Origin: RGIG3159 sp034927685
Lineage (GTDB): Bacteria > Bacillota > Clostridia > Oscillospirales > Oscillospiraceae
Direction of reading: 5' to 3'
Length of the DNA: 31,134 bases
Assembly (NCBI GenBank): GCA_034927685.1
Contig: JAYFPO010000040.1
Coordinates: 1-31,134 of the forward strand
Shown here piece by piece: positions 1 through 6,763 of this stretch. Made by a program: the position numbers and the translations under genes. Position 1 is the stretch's first letter; every line of letters begins with the position of its first letter. The notes under the pieces are model-generated. The model searched no databases, had not been told where the DNA came from, and was given only the letters and a program-made list of their open reading frames with translations.

Positions 1-366
1 GTAGGCAGGGCCGCTGCCGCCTATTTATTGGAAAAGGGGATTCCGGTAGATCTCTATGATACGGACAAGCGCGTATTAGCGGATGCAGAACTGCACGGTG
101 ACGGCGTGACGAAGCTGGAGAAAGCCCCCACGCTGAAAGCGTATCGGTATCTCTATGATGCAACGACTTCCGCTGATTTTATTACAGCGGACGATGTCAG
201 CGCTGATACAGTGGTATCCGCGCCGGGAATGCCGCGCGGTATGACAAAAGAAGCTTGCAGGATCGCAACGATGATCCACAACCCCCTGGAGTTGGGCGTT
301 ATTACCATGTATTATGAATGCGTCAGGATCATGGAATCACATGCAGCAGACGCAAAGCCAAATTAA
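1..366 (+). CDS. pylD: PylD-like pyrrolysine biosynthesis dehydrogenase, C-terminal fragment
   Basis: This is the 3' part of a gene entering from the left edge; the frame is open from base 1 and ends in TAA. The visible 121 residues begin in a Rossmann fold, with VGRAAAAYLLEKG and then a strand ending in acidic residues (VDLYDTDK), as in NAD-binding proteins. They continue through YLYDATTSADFI and end with APGMPRGMT and MIHNPLELGVITM. From memory, the APGxPxGxT and IH(D/N)PLxxGVxTM blocks resemble the C-terminal domain of PylD, which oxidises 3-methylornithyl-lysine so that it cyclises to pyrrolysine. PylD is usually the last biosynthetic gene after pylS, pylB and pylC, and here no further plus-strand gene follows before a terminator. 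A shikimate-dehydrogenase-like or other small Rossmann dehydrogenase is the alternative, but its signatures are not seen. The window-wide absence of TAG stops supports the call indirectly. Confidence 0.68.
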   Translation, partial: VGRAAAAYLLEKGIPVDLYDTDKRVLADAELHGDGVTKLEKAPTLKAYRYLYDATTSADFITADDVSADTVVSAPGMPRGMTKEACRIATMIHNPLELGVITMYYECVRIMESHAADAKPN

Positions 367-412
367 GGCATTGCCTGTTTCAATCGATTTTAAACCGCAG
401 TGCAAAACAAAG

Positions 413-450
413 AGCCGCACCCGGTACCAGCATTGGTACCGGGTGCGGCT
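413..450. terminator. Strong bidirectional hairpin between convergent genes
   Basis: A perfect 17-bp inverted repeat (413-429 with 434-450, 4-nt loop) lies between the end of the plus-strand pylD-like gene and the end of the minus-strand DUF3048 gene. On the minus strand it is followed by a T-rich stretch (CTTTGTTTTG), so it fits an intrinsic terminator for the DUF3048 gene best. The plus-strand side has only a short, non-T-rich tail but probably still stalls convergent transcription. Confidence 0.8.
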
Positions 451-480
451 GATTAAAAGCGGCGTGTTGGGTTGGCGCGC

Positions 481-1581
481 TTATTCCCACGTGGCGCTAT
501 AAGAGGCCAGGTTGATGCAAATATAGCTGGTGCCGGCGTTGACGGTCAGTGGGGTGCCGTCCGTATTCGTGAACACCGGAAGATGATTTTCGTCGGTGGT
601 CCACTTGATGGGAATGACTTTCCCCTCGGAGGCATAGTAGCCGTCGCCGCCCGCGAGACTGATGTTCATATGAGCACCGTCCTCGTAGAGAGAAACGGAT
701 GTACCCATCTCAAAGACGTTCTTGACTGCGGTAACGTCGCCGGTTTTATAGTCGGTCAGGCGCTCACCGTTGGACCAGCGCTCATAGAGGCCGGTTGTTT
801 CGTCATAGTGGAAGGAGGAGGTCTGGATGCTGGAGAATGGTACGCTCAGAACCGTGCAGCTTTCACCGCCCGCAGGCGGCTGGTTGTCTGACTCACCGCA
901 GAAGTTCACCCAAGGCGTCGTATGGTCGGTTTCCGTGCGCTCGCCGATCTCCGCCACGCATTCGGTAACCAGCTCATCCGTCGTGTAGAGCGTGTGCTCG
1001 ATGGCCAGACCGTTGGGCTCCCGGAACCAGCAGTTGTGCTCCTGAAAATTGATGTCGTCCATCTGCGTCTGCGCCAGGTAATCCGCGCAATAGCTGGGGT
1101 CCTCGCCCACATGGAGATAGATGGAGTCGAACGCGCCGGCGAGCTGCGCAAAATTGATGCGGGCGGAACGCATGGAGCCGATCTGCCCGATGCCGGAGAT
1201 ATCCTTGTAGATGGCGAGCAGCCGCGTGGCATAGCCTTCAATGTAGGTCTCGAAGATTATGTCAGCATGGGAAAGACTGGTCTGCACCCGCTGCTCCTGA
1301 ATGGCCATGTTGTTGATCATAATGCCATAGGGACGCAACTTTTGATATGCTTCGTCACAGGAAAGACCGGTCAGAGGATTCACAAATTCCGGCGTGGTCT
1401 CCGTTTCCGTCGCGGTCTCTGTTACAGTTGTGGTCTCCGGCGCGGGGGTAGTCGTTTCCGGCGTGGTGGGTGTTTCCACCTGATCGGCAAGAGCCTCCTG
1501 CGGCGTTGATTCGGTTTTTTTGCAGCCGGTTACAGAGAAAATGAGAACAACGATCAGGAACAATGCCATCCATCTTTTCAT
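481..1581 (-). CDS. DUF3048 (YerB-like) lipoprotein
   Basis: This encodes 366 residues. A positively charged start, a hydrophobic segment (about 4-17) and a lipobox ending VTGC at Cys20 indicate export and lipid anchoring on the outer face of the membrane. A Thr/Pro/Glu-rich linker follows (about 24-65), with repeated TTTPAPETTT-type sequence. The folded part begins at NPLTG and contains the family block GSMRSARINFAQLAGAFDSIYLHVG, recognisable as the DUF3048 family of Bacillus subtilis YerB. The biochemical role of this family is unknown to me. The ATG at 1581 is preceded by GAGGT about 6 bases upstream. The gene is monocistronic, with its own sigma-A promoter embedded in the preceding ileS terminator and a strong terminator after it. 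Nothing suggests truncation. Confidence 0.85.
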   Translation of the reverse strand: MKRWMALFLIVVLIFSVTGCKKTESTPQEALADQVETPTTPETTTPAPETTTVTETATETETTPEFVNPLTGLSCDEAYQKLRPYGIMINNMAIQEQRVQTSLSHADIIFETYIEGYATRLLAIYKDISGIGQIGSMRSARINFAQLAGAFDSIYLHVGEDPSYCADYLAQTQMDDINFQEHNCWFREPNGLAIEHTLYTTDELVTECVAEIGERTETDHTTPWVNFCGESDNQPPAGGESCTVLSVPFSSIQTSSFHYDETTGLYERWSNGERLTDYKTGDVTAVKNVFEMGTSVSLYEDGAHMNISLAGGDGYYASEGKVIPIKWTTDENHLPVFTNTDGTPLTVNAGTSYICINLASYSATWE

Positions 1582-1615
1582 AATCTACCTCTTTTTTGTA
1601 CAAAATGAATAAAAA

Positions 1616-1647
1616 ATCAGTGAGACAGAGAAATCTGTCTCACTGAT
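1616..1647 (-). terminator. Intrinsic terminator of ileS
   Basis: A 13-bp perfect stem (1616-1628 with 1635-1647, 6-nt loop) is followed on the minus strand by six T residues, about 43 bases after the ileS stop codon. It overlaps the -10 box of the next gene's promoter. Confidence 0.85.
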
Positions 1648-1674
1648 TATACCATATTGGAGCGGATTTGACAA
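1646..1674 (-). promoter_or_regulatory. Sigma-A promoter of the DUF3048 lipoprotein gene
   Basis: On the minus strand a TTGTCA -35 box (1674-1669) and a perfect TATAAT -10 box (1651-1646) are separated by 17 bases. The expected start point, about 1639, lies inside the upstream arm of the ileS terminator hairpin, so RNA starting here should lack most of that arm and not form the terminator. Confidence 0.75.
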
Positions 1675-1689
1675 CTGCCTGGGGAGAAA

Positions 1690-4500
1690 TCAGAGATCCT
1701 CCAGCTCCATGGAGGCGATGACCGCGGCGCAGCGCGGGCAGAGGCCGGTTTCCGCCTGCGCCTCGGTGGAGAGCTTCCAGCAGCGCGGGCACTTGACGCC
1801 GACGGCCTCGGAGACCTCGATGGTCAGTCCCTTCAGGAGCGTGCCGCTGCCGACGACATTGTCTCCGTCTGGCCTACCCGCGGCGATCTGGCAGTCGGAG
1901 ACGATGAAGAGATCGGCGAGTTCCATGTCCCGGATGGCGCTCACGGCCTCGGCGGACTCCGCGTCCGCGGCGAAAAGCCGGACCTCCGCCTCCAGAGACT
2001 TGCCGATGCGCTTGTCGGCCCGCGCCTGTTCCAGAACTCCGTTGACGTCGCCGCGCACCCGGATCAGGGCGCCCCAGCGGGCCATGGCGGCGTCATCCAG
2101 CGCGTAGGCGGTGAAGGGCTGGTTCATCTCATTCAGCAGGACGTTTCTCGGATCGTCTGTGCCGCGGTGCGGCATCTGGAGCCAGATCTCGTCACAGGTG
2201 AAGGCCAGAATCGGGGCAAACAGCTTGGTCATGGAGTCCAAAATGAGAAACAGAGCGGTCTGCGCGCTGCGGCGGGGCAGGCCGTTTTTCTCCTCGCAGT
2301 AGAGGCGGTCTTTGATGATGTCCAGATAGAAGGAGGACAACTCGACCACACAGAAGTCGTTGATGGCATGCGAGATCACATGGAACGCATAGTCGTGGTA
2401 GGCCTGCAGGCACTCGGAGATCAGGCCGTTCAGCGTTGTGACGGCCCAGCGGTCCAGTTCCTGCATTTCCTCCGGAGCAACCAAATGGTCCGGGTTGAAG
2501 CCGCTGAGGTTGCCAAGACAGTAGCGGGCGGTGTTGCGGAATTTCAGGTAGTTCTGGCTGAGCTGCTTGAAGATATCCTCAGAGCAGCGGACGTCCACAT
2601 GGTAATCGGCGGAGCCGGCCCAAAGACGAATCAGGTCCGCTCCGTATTTTTCCATGATTGCGTGCGGGTCTATGCCGTTGCCGAGACTCTTGTGCATGGC
2701 CTTGCCCTCACCGTCCACGGTCCAGCCGTGGGTCAGGCACTCCCGGAAGGGTGCGCCCTTGCCCAGTGCGCCGACGGCGGTCAGCAGTGAGGACTGGAAC
2801 CAGCCGCGATACTGGTCTGCGCCCTCGAGATAGAGGTCGGCGGGCCAGAAGCCCTGGTCCTTCTGCATGGAGGCAAAGTGGCTGGAACCGGAGTCAAACC
2901 AGCCGTCCAGCGTGTCTGTCTCCTTCTGGAATTCCGTTCCCTTGCCGCAATGGGGGCAGGTGAAGCCCTTCGGCAGAATTTCGTCGGCCGACAGCGCAAA
3001 CCAGGCGTTGGAGCCCTCCGCGGCGAACAGCTTTGAGATGGCGGCGATGGTTTCGTCGGTACAGATGGGCTTGCCGCAGTCCTTGCAGTAAAACACGGGG
3101 ATCGGCAAACCCCAGCGGCGCTGCCGGGAGATGCACCAGTCGCTGCGCTCCCGGATCATGGAGACCATGCGATCCTTCCCCCAGGCGGGGATCCAGCGGA
3201 CGTCATCGCAGGCCCGAACGGCGTCGTCCTTAAAGGATTCCACCGAGCAGAACCACTGTGGCGTGGCGCGGAAGAGAATGGGACTCTTGCAGCGCCAGCA
3301 GTGGGGATAACTGTGGACAATCTCCTCGGAGGCGAAGAGCATCCCGGACTCCTTCATATCCTGCAGGATCACCGGGTTGGAGGCCGCTGTTTTCATCCCG
3401 GCATACTTGCCGGCGTAGTCGGTGTGGCGGCCCTGGTCGTCCACGGGGACAACCAGCTCCATGCCATAGCGCAGGCAGGTCTGGTAGTCGTCGGCGCCGA
3501 AGCCGGGCGCGGTGTGGACGCAGCCGGTGCCGGAGTCCATGGTAACATAGTCGGCCAGCAACAGGCGGGAGGGCTTGGGCAGGAAGGGGTGAGAGGCCAG
3601 CATGTTCTCGAAGAACGCGCCCTCATGGGTCTCCAGAATTTCGTAGTGGTCAAAGCCGCCGAGGCCCATGACCTTCGCGGTCAGCGCTTCCGCCATGATG
3701 TAAGTTTCGCCGTTGGGGGCCTTCGCCAGGACATACCGCTCCCTGGGATGCAGGGCGATGGCCATGTTGCCGGGCAACGTCCAGATGGTGGTGGTCCAAA
3801 TCACGAAAAAGAGCTTCTCGTGGTCGACATTCGGGAGTTTGCCCAGATCGTCCCGCATGGGGAATTTGACGTACACGGTAGTGCAGGGGTCGTCCTGGTA
3901 CTCAATCTCGGCCTCGGCCAGCGCAGTCTCGTCCTTGGCGCACCAGTAGACGGGCTTGAGACCCTTGTAGATATGGCCCTTCTTGTACATCTCCCCAAAG
4001 ACCTTGACCTCCTCGGCCTCAAAACCCCGGGACATGGTCTTGTAGGGATGCTCCCAGTCGCCGATTACGCCCAAGCGGCGGAAGCCCGCCATCTGGCGGT
4101 CGACATAGTCCTGGGCAAACGTCTCACAGGCGCTGCGGAAATCGGGGATGGGCATGGCCTTGTGATTCAGCTTGTTCTTCTTGATAATGGCGGACTCAAT
4201 GGGCATACCGTGGTTGTCCCAGCCGGGGATGTAGGGCGTGTAATAGCCTCGCATGGCATAGCTGCGGACGATGAAGTCTTTCAGTGCCTTGTTGAGCGAG
4301 TGACCCATGTGAATGTCGCCGTTGGAGAAGGGAGGGCCGTCGTGGAGCGAGAAGCGGGGCTTCCCCTCATTTTTCTTCAGCAGCTCCCGGTAGAGGTCCA
4401 GCTCGTTCCAGTGCTTCAGCATGTCAGGCTCCCGTTTTGGGAGACCGGCCCGCATGGGAAACTCCGTCTGCGGCAGGATAACCGTCTTGTTGAAATCCAT
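1690..4500 (-). CDS. ileS: Isoleucyl-tRNA synthetase
   Basis: This 936-residue class I synthetase, of normal length, charges tRNA-Ile. It has the HIGH-type motif HMGH at 64-67, the editing-domain block GTGCVHTAPGFGADD near 324-338, and a KMSKS-position motif reading AMHKS at 601-605, followed by LGNG. Inserted cysteine pairs (CKDC near 472-475 and CPHC near 515-518) suggest an internal zinc ribbon. A C-terminal zinc site uses Cys904, 907, 921 and 924. The ATG at 4500 is preceded by GGAGG. Expression is controlled by an Ile-specific T-box leader directly upstream. The neighbours divIVA and sepF are its usual companions in Firmicutes. The variant KMSKS is probably a lineage feature rather than damage, because the rest of the protein is intact. 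Confidence 0.97.
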   Translation of the reverse strand: MDFNKTVILPQTEFPMRAGLPKREPDMLKHWNELDLYRELLKKNEGKPRFSLHDGPPFSNGDIHMGHSLNKALKDFIVRSYAMRGYYTPYIPGWDNHGMPIESAIIKKNKLNHKAMPIPDFRSACETFAQDYVDRQMAGFRRLGVIGDWEHPYKTMSRGFEAEEVKVFGEMYKKGHIYKGLKPVYWCAKDETALAEAEIEYQDDPCTTVYVKFPMRDDLGKLPNVDHEKLFFVIWTTTIWTLPGNMAIALHPRERYVLAKAPNGETYIMAEALTAKVMGLGGFDHYEILETHEGAFFENMLASHPFLPKPSRLLLADYVTMDSGTGCVHTAPGFGADDYQTCLRYGMELVVPVDDQGRHTDYAGKYAGMKTAASNPVILQDMKESGMLFASEEIVHSYPHCWRCKSPILFRATPQWFCSVESFKDDAVRACDDVRWIPAWGKDRMVSMIRERSDWCISRQRRWGLPIPVFYCKDCGKPICTDETIAAISKLFAAEGSNAWFALSADEILPKGFTCPHCGKGTEFQKETDTLDGWFDSGSSHFASMQKDQGFWPADLYLEGADQYRGWFQSSLLTAVGALGKGAPFRECLTHGWTVDGEGKAMHKSLGNGIDPHAIMEKYGADLIRLWAGSADYHVDVRCSEDIFKQLSQNYLKFRNTARYCLGNLSGFNPDHLVAPEEMQELDRWAVTTLNGLISECLQAYHDYAFHVISHAINDFCVVELSSFYLDIIKDRLYCEEKNGLPRRSAQTALFLILDSMTKLFAPILAFTCDEIWLQMPHRGTDDPRNVLLNEMNQPFTAYALDDAAMARWGALIRVRGDVNGVLEQARADKRIGKSLEAEVRLFAADAESAEAVSAIRDMELADLFIVSDCQIAAGRPDGDNVVGSGTLLKGLTIEVSEAVGVKCPRCWKLSTEAQAETGLCPRCAAVIASMELEDL

Positions 4501-4533
4501 TTATTGTTCCTCCGTAAGTGAATATAAATCAAT

Positions 4534-4765
4534 ACAGGCGTTCTTTGCCTCTCAAGAGACAAAGAACGCCTGTTCTCTGCGGTACCACTCTTGTTGCCGG
4601 CGTGGGCCGGCCACTCGTGCGGCCGATAACGTGGCCGAACCGCCCCGGCTTACTGCAGTTCAGCCGGGATGCTCCAAGGGGATCTTCGTCCGGAACCCTG
4701 CCGCCTTGCATCGTCCGGCGGCTCTCTGAAAGGGAAATTCGGGGACTACTCGTCCTTTTCATCGC
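4534..4765 (-). promoter_or_regulatory. T-box leader with isoleucine specifier (ATC)
   Basis: The minus-strand leader of ileS carries the T-box landmarks in order: the GA-rich GACGAGTAG region (about 4753-4745), an AG-bulge CAGAGAGC (4728-4721), and GAAGATC followed by CCCTTGGAGC, which puts the specifier codon ATC at 4683-4681. The T-box core AGAGTGGTACCGC follows at 4591-4579, and then a 14-bp terminator stem (4534-4547 with 4560-4573) with a T-rich tail. Uncharged tRNA-Ile should pair with ATC and with the TGG bulge, favouring the antiterminator so that ileS is transcribed. The leader begins just after the divIVA stop codon; no convincing separate promoter was found, so readthrough from divIVA may feed it. 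Confidence 0.93.
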
Positions 4766-4777
4766 GCAAATATGCAG

Positions 4778-5431
4778 TTACTTGGTAAAAGAAAAGTCTT
4801 TCCCGAATTGCAGGTTTTCAAACCGGAAATCCTGTTTGGAGTCCTGCTGAGACGCCGGATCATCCAGAATGCTGCCGGCAATCTCCTGTACGGTGTTGCC
4901 GATTTTGGTGGCAAGATCCGGCAACGGGGTTGAGGCTTGTAATGGCTTTATCGCTTCCGGCACGGCGGAAGCCGGGGACAGGTCCAGGCGCTTCAGCTCT
5001 TCCAGAAGCTGAAGATGCTGCTGCACGTCTCCCTCCAGCCGGGTGATAAAGGCCTGCGCTGTGTCCTTGGCGCGTTGCACGCGCTGCGCCTCGGCGGCAA
5101 ACTCCTGCCTGAGGGATGCTTCGCGGCTCTGCGCTTCTGTCTCAGCGTCGTTCAGGATGCGGGATGCCTTTTTCTGGGCCTCGGCGACCATATTGTCGGA
5201 GGTCTGCTGGGCGGCGACCAGCGCCTTTTTCATCGAAAGCTCCTGTTCCCGGTATTCCTCCAGCTTTTCCACGAGAATCTTCATCTTACTCTTGAGCACG
5301 GAATTTTCCTTGTAGAGCGTGATGTAATCCTCAGTCAGCGGCGCCAGAAACTCATCGACCATCTGCATGTCATAGCCGCCAAATACGGCCTTATCGAAAG
5401 ACTTTTCCTGTAATTCCTTGGGTGTAAACAT
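4778..5431 (-). CDS. divIVA: DivIVA-family cell division/polarity protein
   Basis: This encodes 217 residues. The chosen start is the ATG at 5431, which has AGGAG about 9 bases upstream and gives the family N-terminus MFTPKELQEKSFDKAVFGGYD...VDEFL. The longer frame opening at 5494 overlaps sepF and adds 21 unrelated residues. The N-terminal domain (about 1-45) is the DivIVA membrane-curvature-sensing module, with Phe at position 17. Long Ala/Glu/Gln-rich heptad sequence (about 50-155) predicts a coiled coil, and the C-terminal tail is variable. DivIVA proteins gather at negatively curved membrane at septa and poles and recruit division or sporulation partners. The order sepF-divIVA-ileS matches the end of the Firmicute division cluster, although ylmG and ylmH, which often lie between sepF and divIVA, are missing. 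Confidence 0.92.
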   Translation of the reverse strand: MFTPKELQEKSFDKAVFGGYDMQMVDEFLAPLTEDYITLYKENSVLKSKMKILVEKLEEYREQELSMKKALVAAQQTSDNMVAEAQKKASRILNDAETEAQSREASLRQEFAAEAQRVQRAKDTAQAFITRLEGDVQQHLQLLEELKRLDLSPASAVPEAIKPLQASTPLPDLATKIGNTVQEIAGSILDDPASQQDSKQDFRFENLQFGKDFSFTK

Positions 5432-5468
5432 ACGGACACTCCTTTCCCCGCGGACATCTGATATATAA

Positions 5469-6014
5469 TCAGAAATAGACGCCGTTGTTTTCAATTTCTT
5501 CCATCAGGTCGCCGACGATCTCCACGTTGTAGGGAGTGATGATATATGTACTGATGGCGACTTTCTTGATTTTGCCGTCCAACGCGTAGGCGCAGCCGGA
5601 CAGAAAGTCCACCAGCCGACGGGCGGTATCCTTGTTGGTTGATTCCAGGTTCAGAACCACGGCGCATTTGTTGCGCAGATGGTCGGCCACCTCAGAGACA
5701 TTTTCGTAGCGGTCCGGCTTGACCAGAATCACCTGCAGGTTGCTGCTGGAATGCAGATTCACGATGTTGTTGCCGGAGGGTGAACGGGTCGCTGCGTTTC
5801 TGGCGGAGCCGGAACGCTCTGTGCGCTCGGGGCGTTCCGTGCGCTCAGGGCGGTCGGTGCGAGCAGAGCGAGAGGGACGCGCGGATCTGGGTGCCGCCTC
5901 CTCGGCGGCGTCCGCGTCATCCTCTTCTGGGGTATCGTCGTATTCGTCATCGAAGTCGTCCTCGTCCTCCGCGTAGGGGCGAGCCAGCTTCTTCAGTTCA
6001 TCCATAAATCCCAT
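5469..6014 (-). CDS. sepF: Cell division protein SepF
   Basis: This encodes 181 residues. The start at 6014 is chosen because MGFMDELKKL is the conserved SepF membrane-binding N-terminus and GGGAGG lies about 9 bases upstream; the longer frame from 6170 runs into yggS. An acidic stretch (16-40) and an Arg/Glu/Pro/Thr repeat linker (about 43-72) precede the SepF/DUF552 domain (about 92-171), with VSEVADHLRNKCAVVLNLE and CAYALDGKIKKV. SepF polymerises, tethers FtsZ filaments to the membrane and helps septum formation. It sits 44 bases after yggS and 37 before divIVA, and is probably co-transcribed with both. The linker's repeated RPERTE unit is unusual. Confidence 0.95.
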   Translation of the reverse strand: MGFMDELKKLARPYAEDEDDFDDEYDDTPEEDDADAAEEAAPRSARPSRSARTDRPERTERPERTERSGSARNAATRSPSGNNIVNLHSSSNLQVILVKPDRYENVSEVADHLRNKCAVVLNLESTNKDTARRLVDFLSGCAYALDGKIKKVAISTYIITPYNVEIVGDLMEEIENNGVYF

Positions 6015-6058
6015 GATGCGTTTCCTCCCGTGAACTCCATATCTATCTGTAAAGAGTT

Positions 6059-6763
6059 TTATTTTGTGTTGTAATTTCTGGCGCCGAAAATTGCGGTGCC
6101 GACCCGAATCATGGTACTGCCCTCGGCGATGGCGTCCTCGTAGTCGTCGCTCATGCCCATGGATAGACACACCATAGTGACATTATCGTATTTTTTTCTA
6201 CCTATGTCAACAAAAAGGTTTGCCATTTGCGCAAAATATTTCCGGTTATCCCCCGGATGCTGACTGACGGGAGGAATTGCCATCAGTCCGCAGAGATGAA
6301 CGCCGGGGAAATCCGCCATTTTCGCAGCAGTTTGCGCTGCTTCCTCCGGCGTGTAACCAGATTTGGAAGATTCTCCGCCGATGTTGACCTCCAGCAGGAT
6401 GTTCTGCACAAGCCCCTTTTTTTTGGCTTCCTTTTCGACGGCGGCGAGCAGATCCGGCCGATCCACGGACTGAATCAGGTCCACGGCGCCAACCACCCTG
6501 TTCACCTTGTTTGTCTGCAAATGGCCGATGAAATGGACCGGCCTGCCGGTATAGGCGCCCTTGGGCAGCTTATCCAGCAGCTCCTGGACCCGATTTTCCC
6601 CACAGCAGTCCACGCCGCCCTGCACCGCCTCCTGCACCCGCGCGGCGTCGTTCATCTTGGACGCGGCGCAGAGCCGGATTTCACCGGGATCCCGGCCCGC
6701 CGCCCGTGCGGCCCGGGCCATTTTCTCCCGAATTTCCAGAATGTTTTCCTGAATGTCGCTCAT
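6059..6763 (-). CDS. yggS: YggS/YlmE-family PLP-binding protein
   Basis: This 234-residue protein of the YggS/PROSC family is a single-domain TIM-barrel resembling the N-terminal part of alanine racemase. The PLP-binding lysine is expected at Lys36 in LCAASKMND. Other family blocks are GENRVQELLDK, HFIGHLQTNK, LEVNIGGESSKSG and SMGMSDDYEDAIAEGSTMIRVGTAIFG. Members bind pyridoxal phosphate and affect vitamin B6 and amino-acid balance; no catalytic reaction is firmly assigned. Its ATG overlaps the stop codon of the upstream adaptor gene by 4 bases (ATGA), implying translational coupling. As ylmE it commonly precedes sepF in Firmicutes, and it does so here. Confidence 0.95.
   Translation of the reverse strand: MSDIQENILEIREKMARAARAAGRDPGEIRLCAASKMNDAARVQEAVQGGVDCCGENRVQELLDKLPKGAYTGRPVHFIGHLQTNKVNRVVGAVDLIQSVDRPDLLAAVEKEAKKKGLVQNILLEVNIGGESSKSGYTPEEAAQTAAKMADFPGVHLCGLMAIPPVSQHPGDNRKYFAQMANLFVDIGRKKYDNVTMVCLSMGMSDDYEDAIAEGSTMIRVGTAIFGARNYNTK

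Noticed and set aside
413..450. Long perfect palindrome considered as an operator or tRNA-like structure
   Set aside because: It lacks a tRNA fold, lies between convergent gene ends and has a T-rich tail on one side, so a terminator is the simplest reading.
601..601. Variant KMSKS (AMHKS) in IleRS considered as a possible inactive or antibiotic-resistant paralogue
   Set aside because: The rest of the enzyme is complete, it has an Ile T-box and sits in the conserved housekeeping location; I recall similar variants in clostridial IleRS. (The position given is the residue number.)
3301..4521. Plus-strand open frame of about 400 codons opposite ileS
   Set aside because: It is fully antisense to ileS and has no recognisable domain; its composition reflects reverse-complement codon bias.
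5432..5494. N-terminal extension of DivIVA
   Set aside because: The longer start overlaps sepF and lacks family similarity; the ATG at 5431 has a clear Shine-Dalgarno site and the conserved N-terminus.
6015..6170. N-terminal extension of SepF into yggS
   Set aside because: The conserved SepF start MGFMDELKK begins at 6014 with a good ribosome binding site; the extension is out-of-frame yggS sequence.
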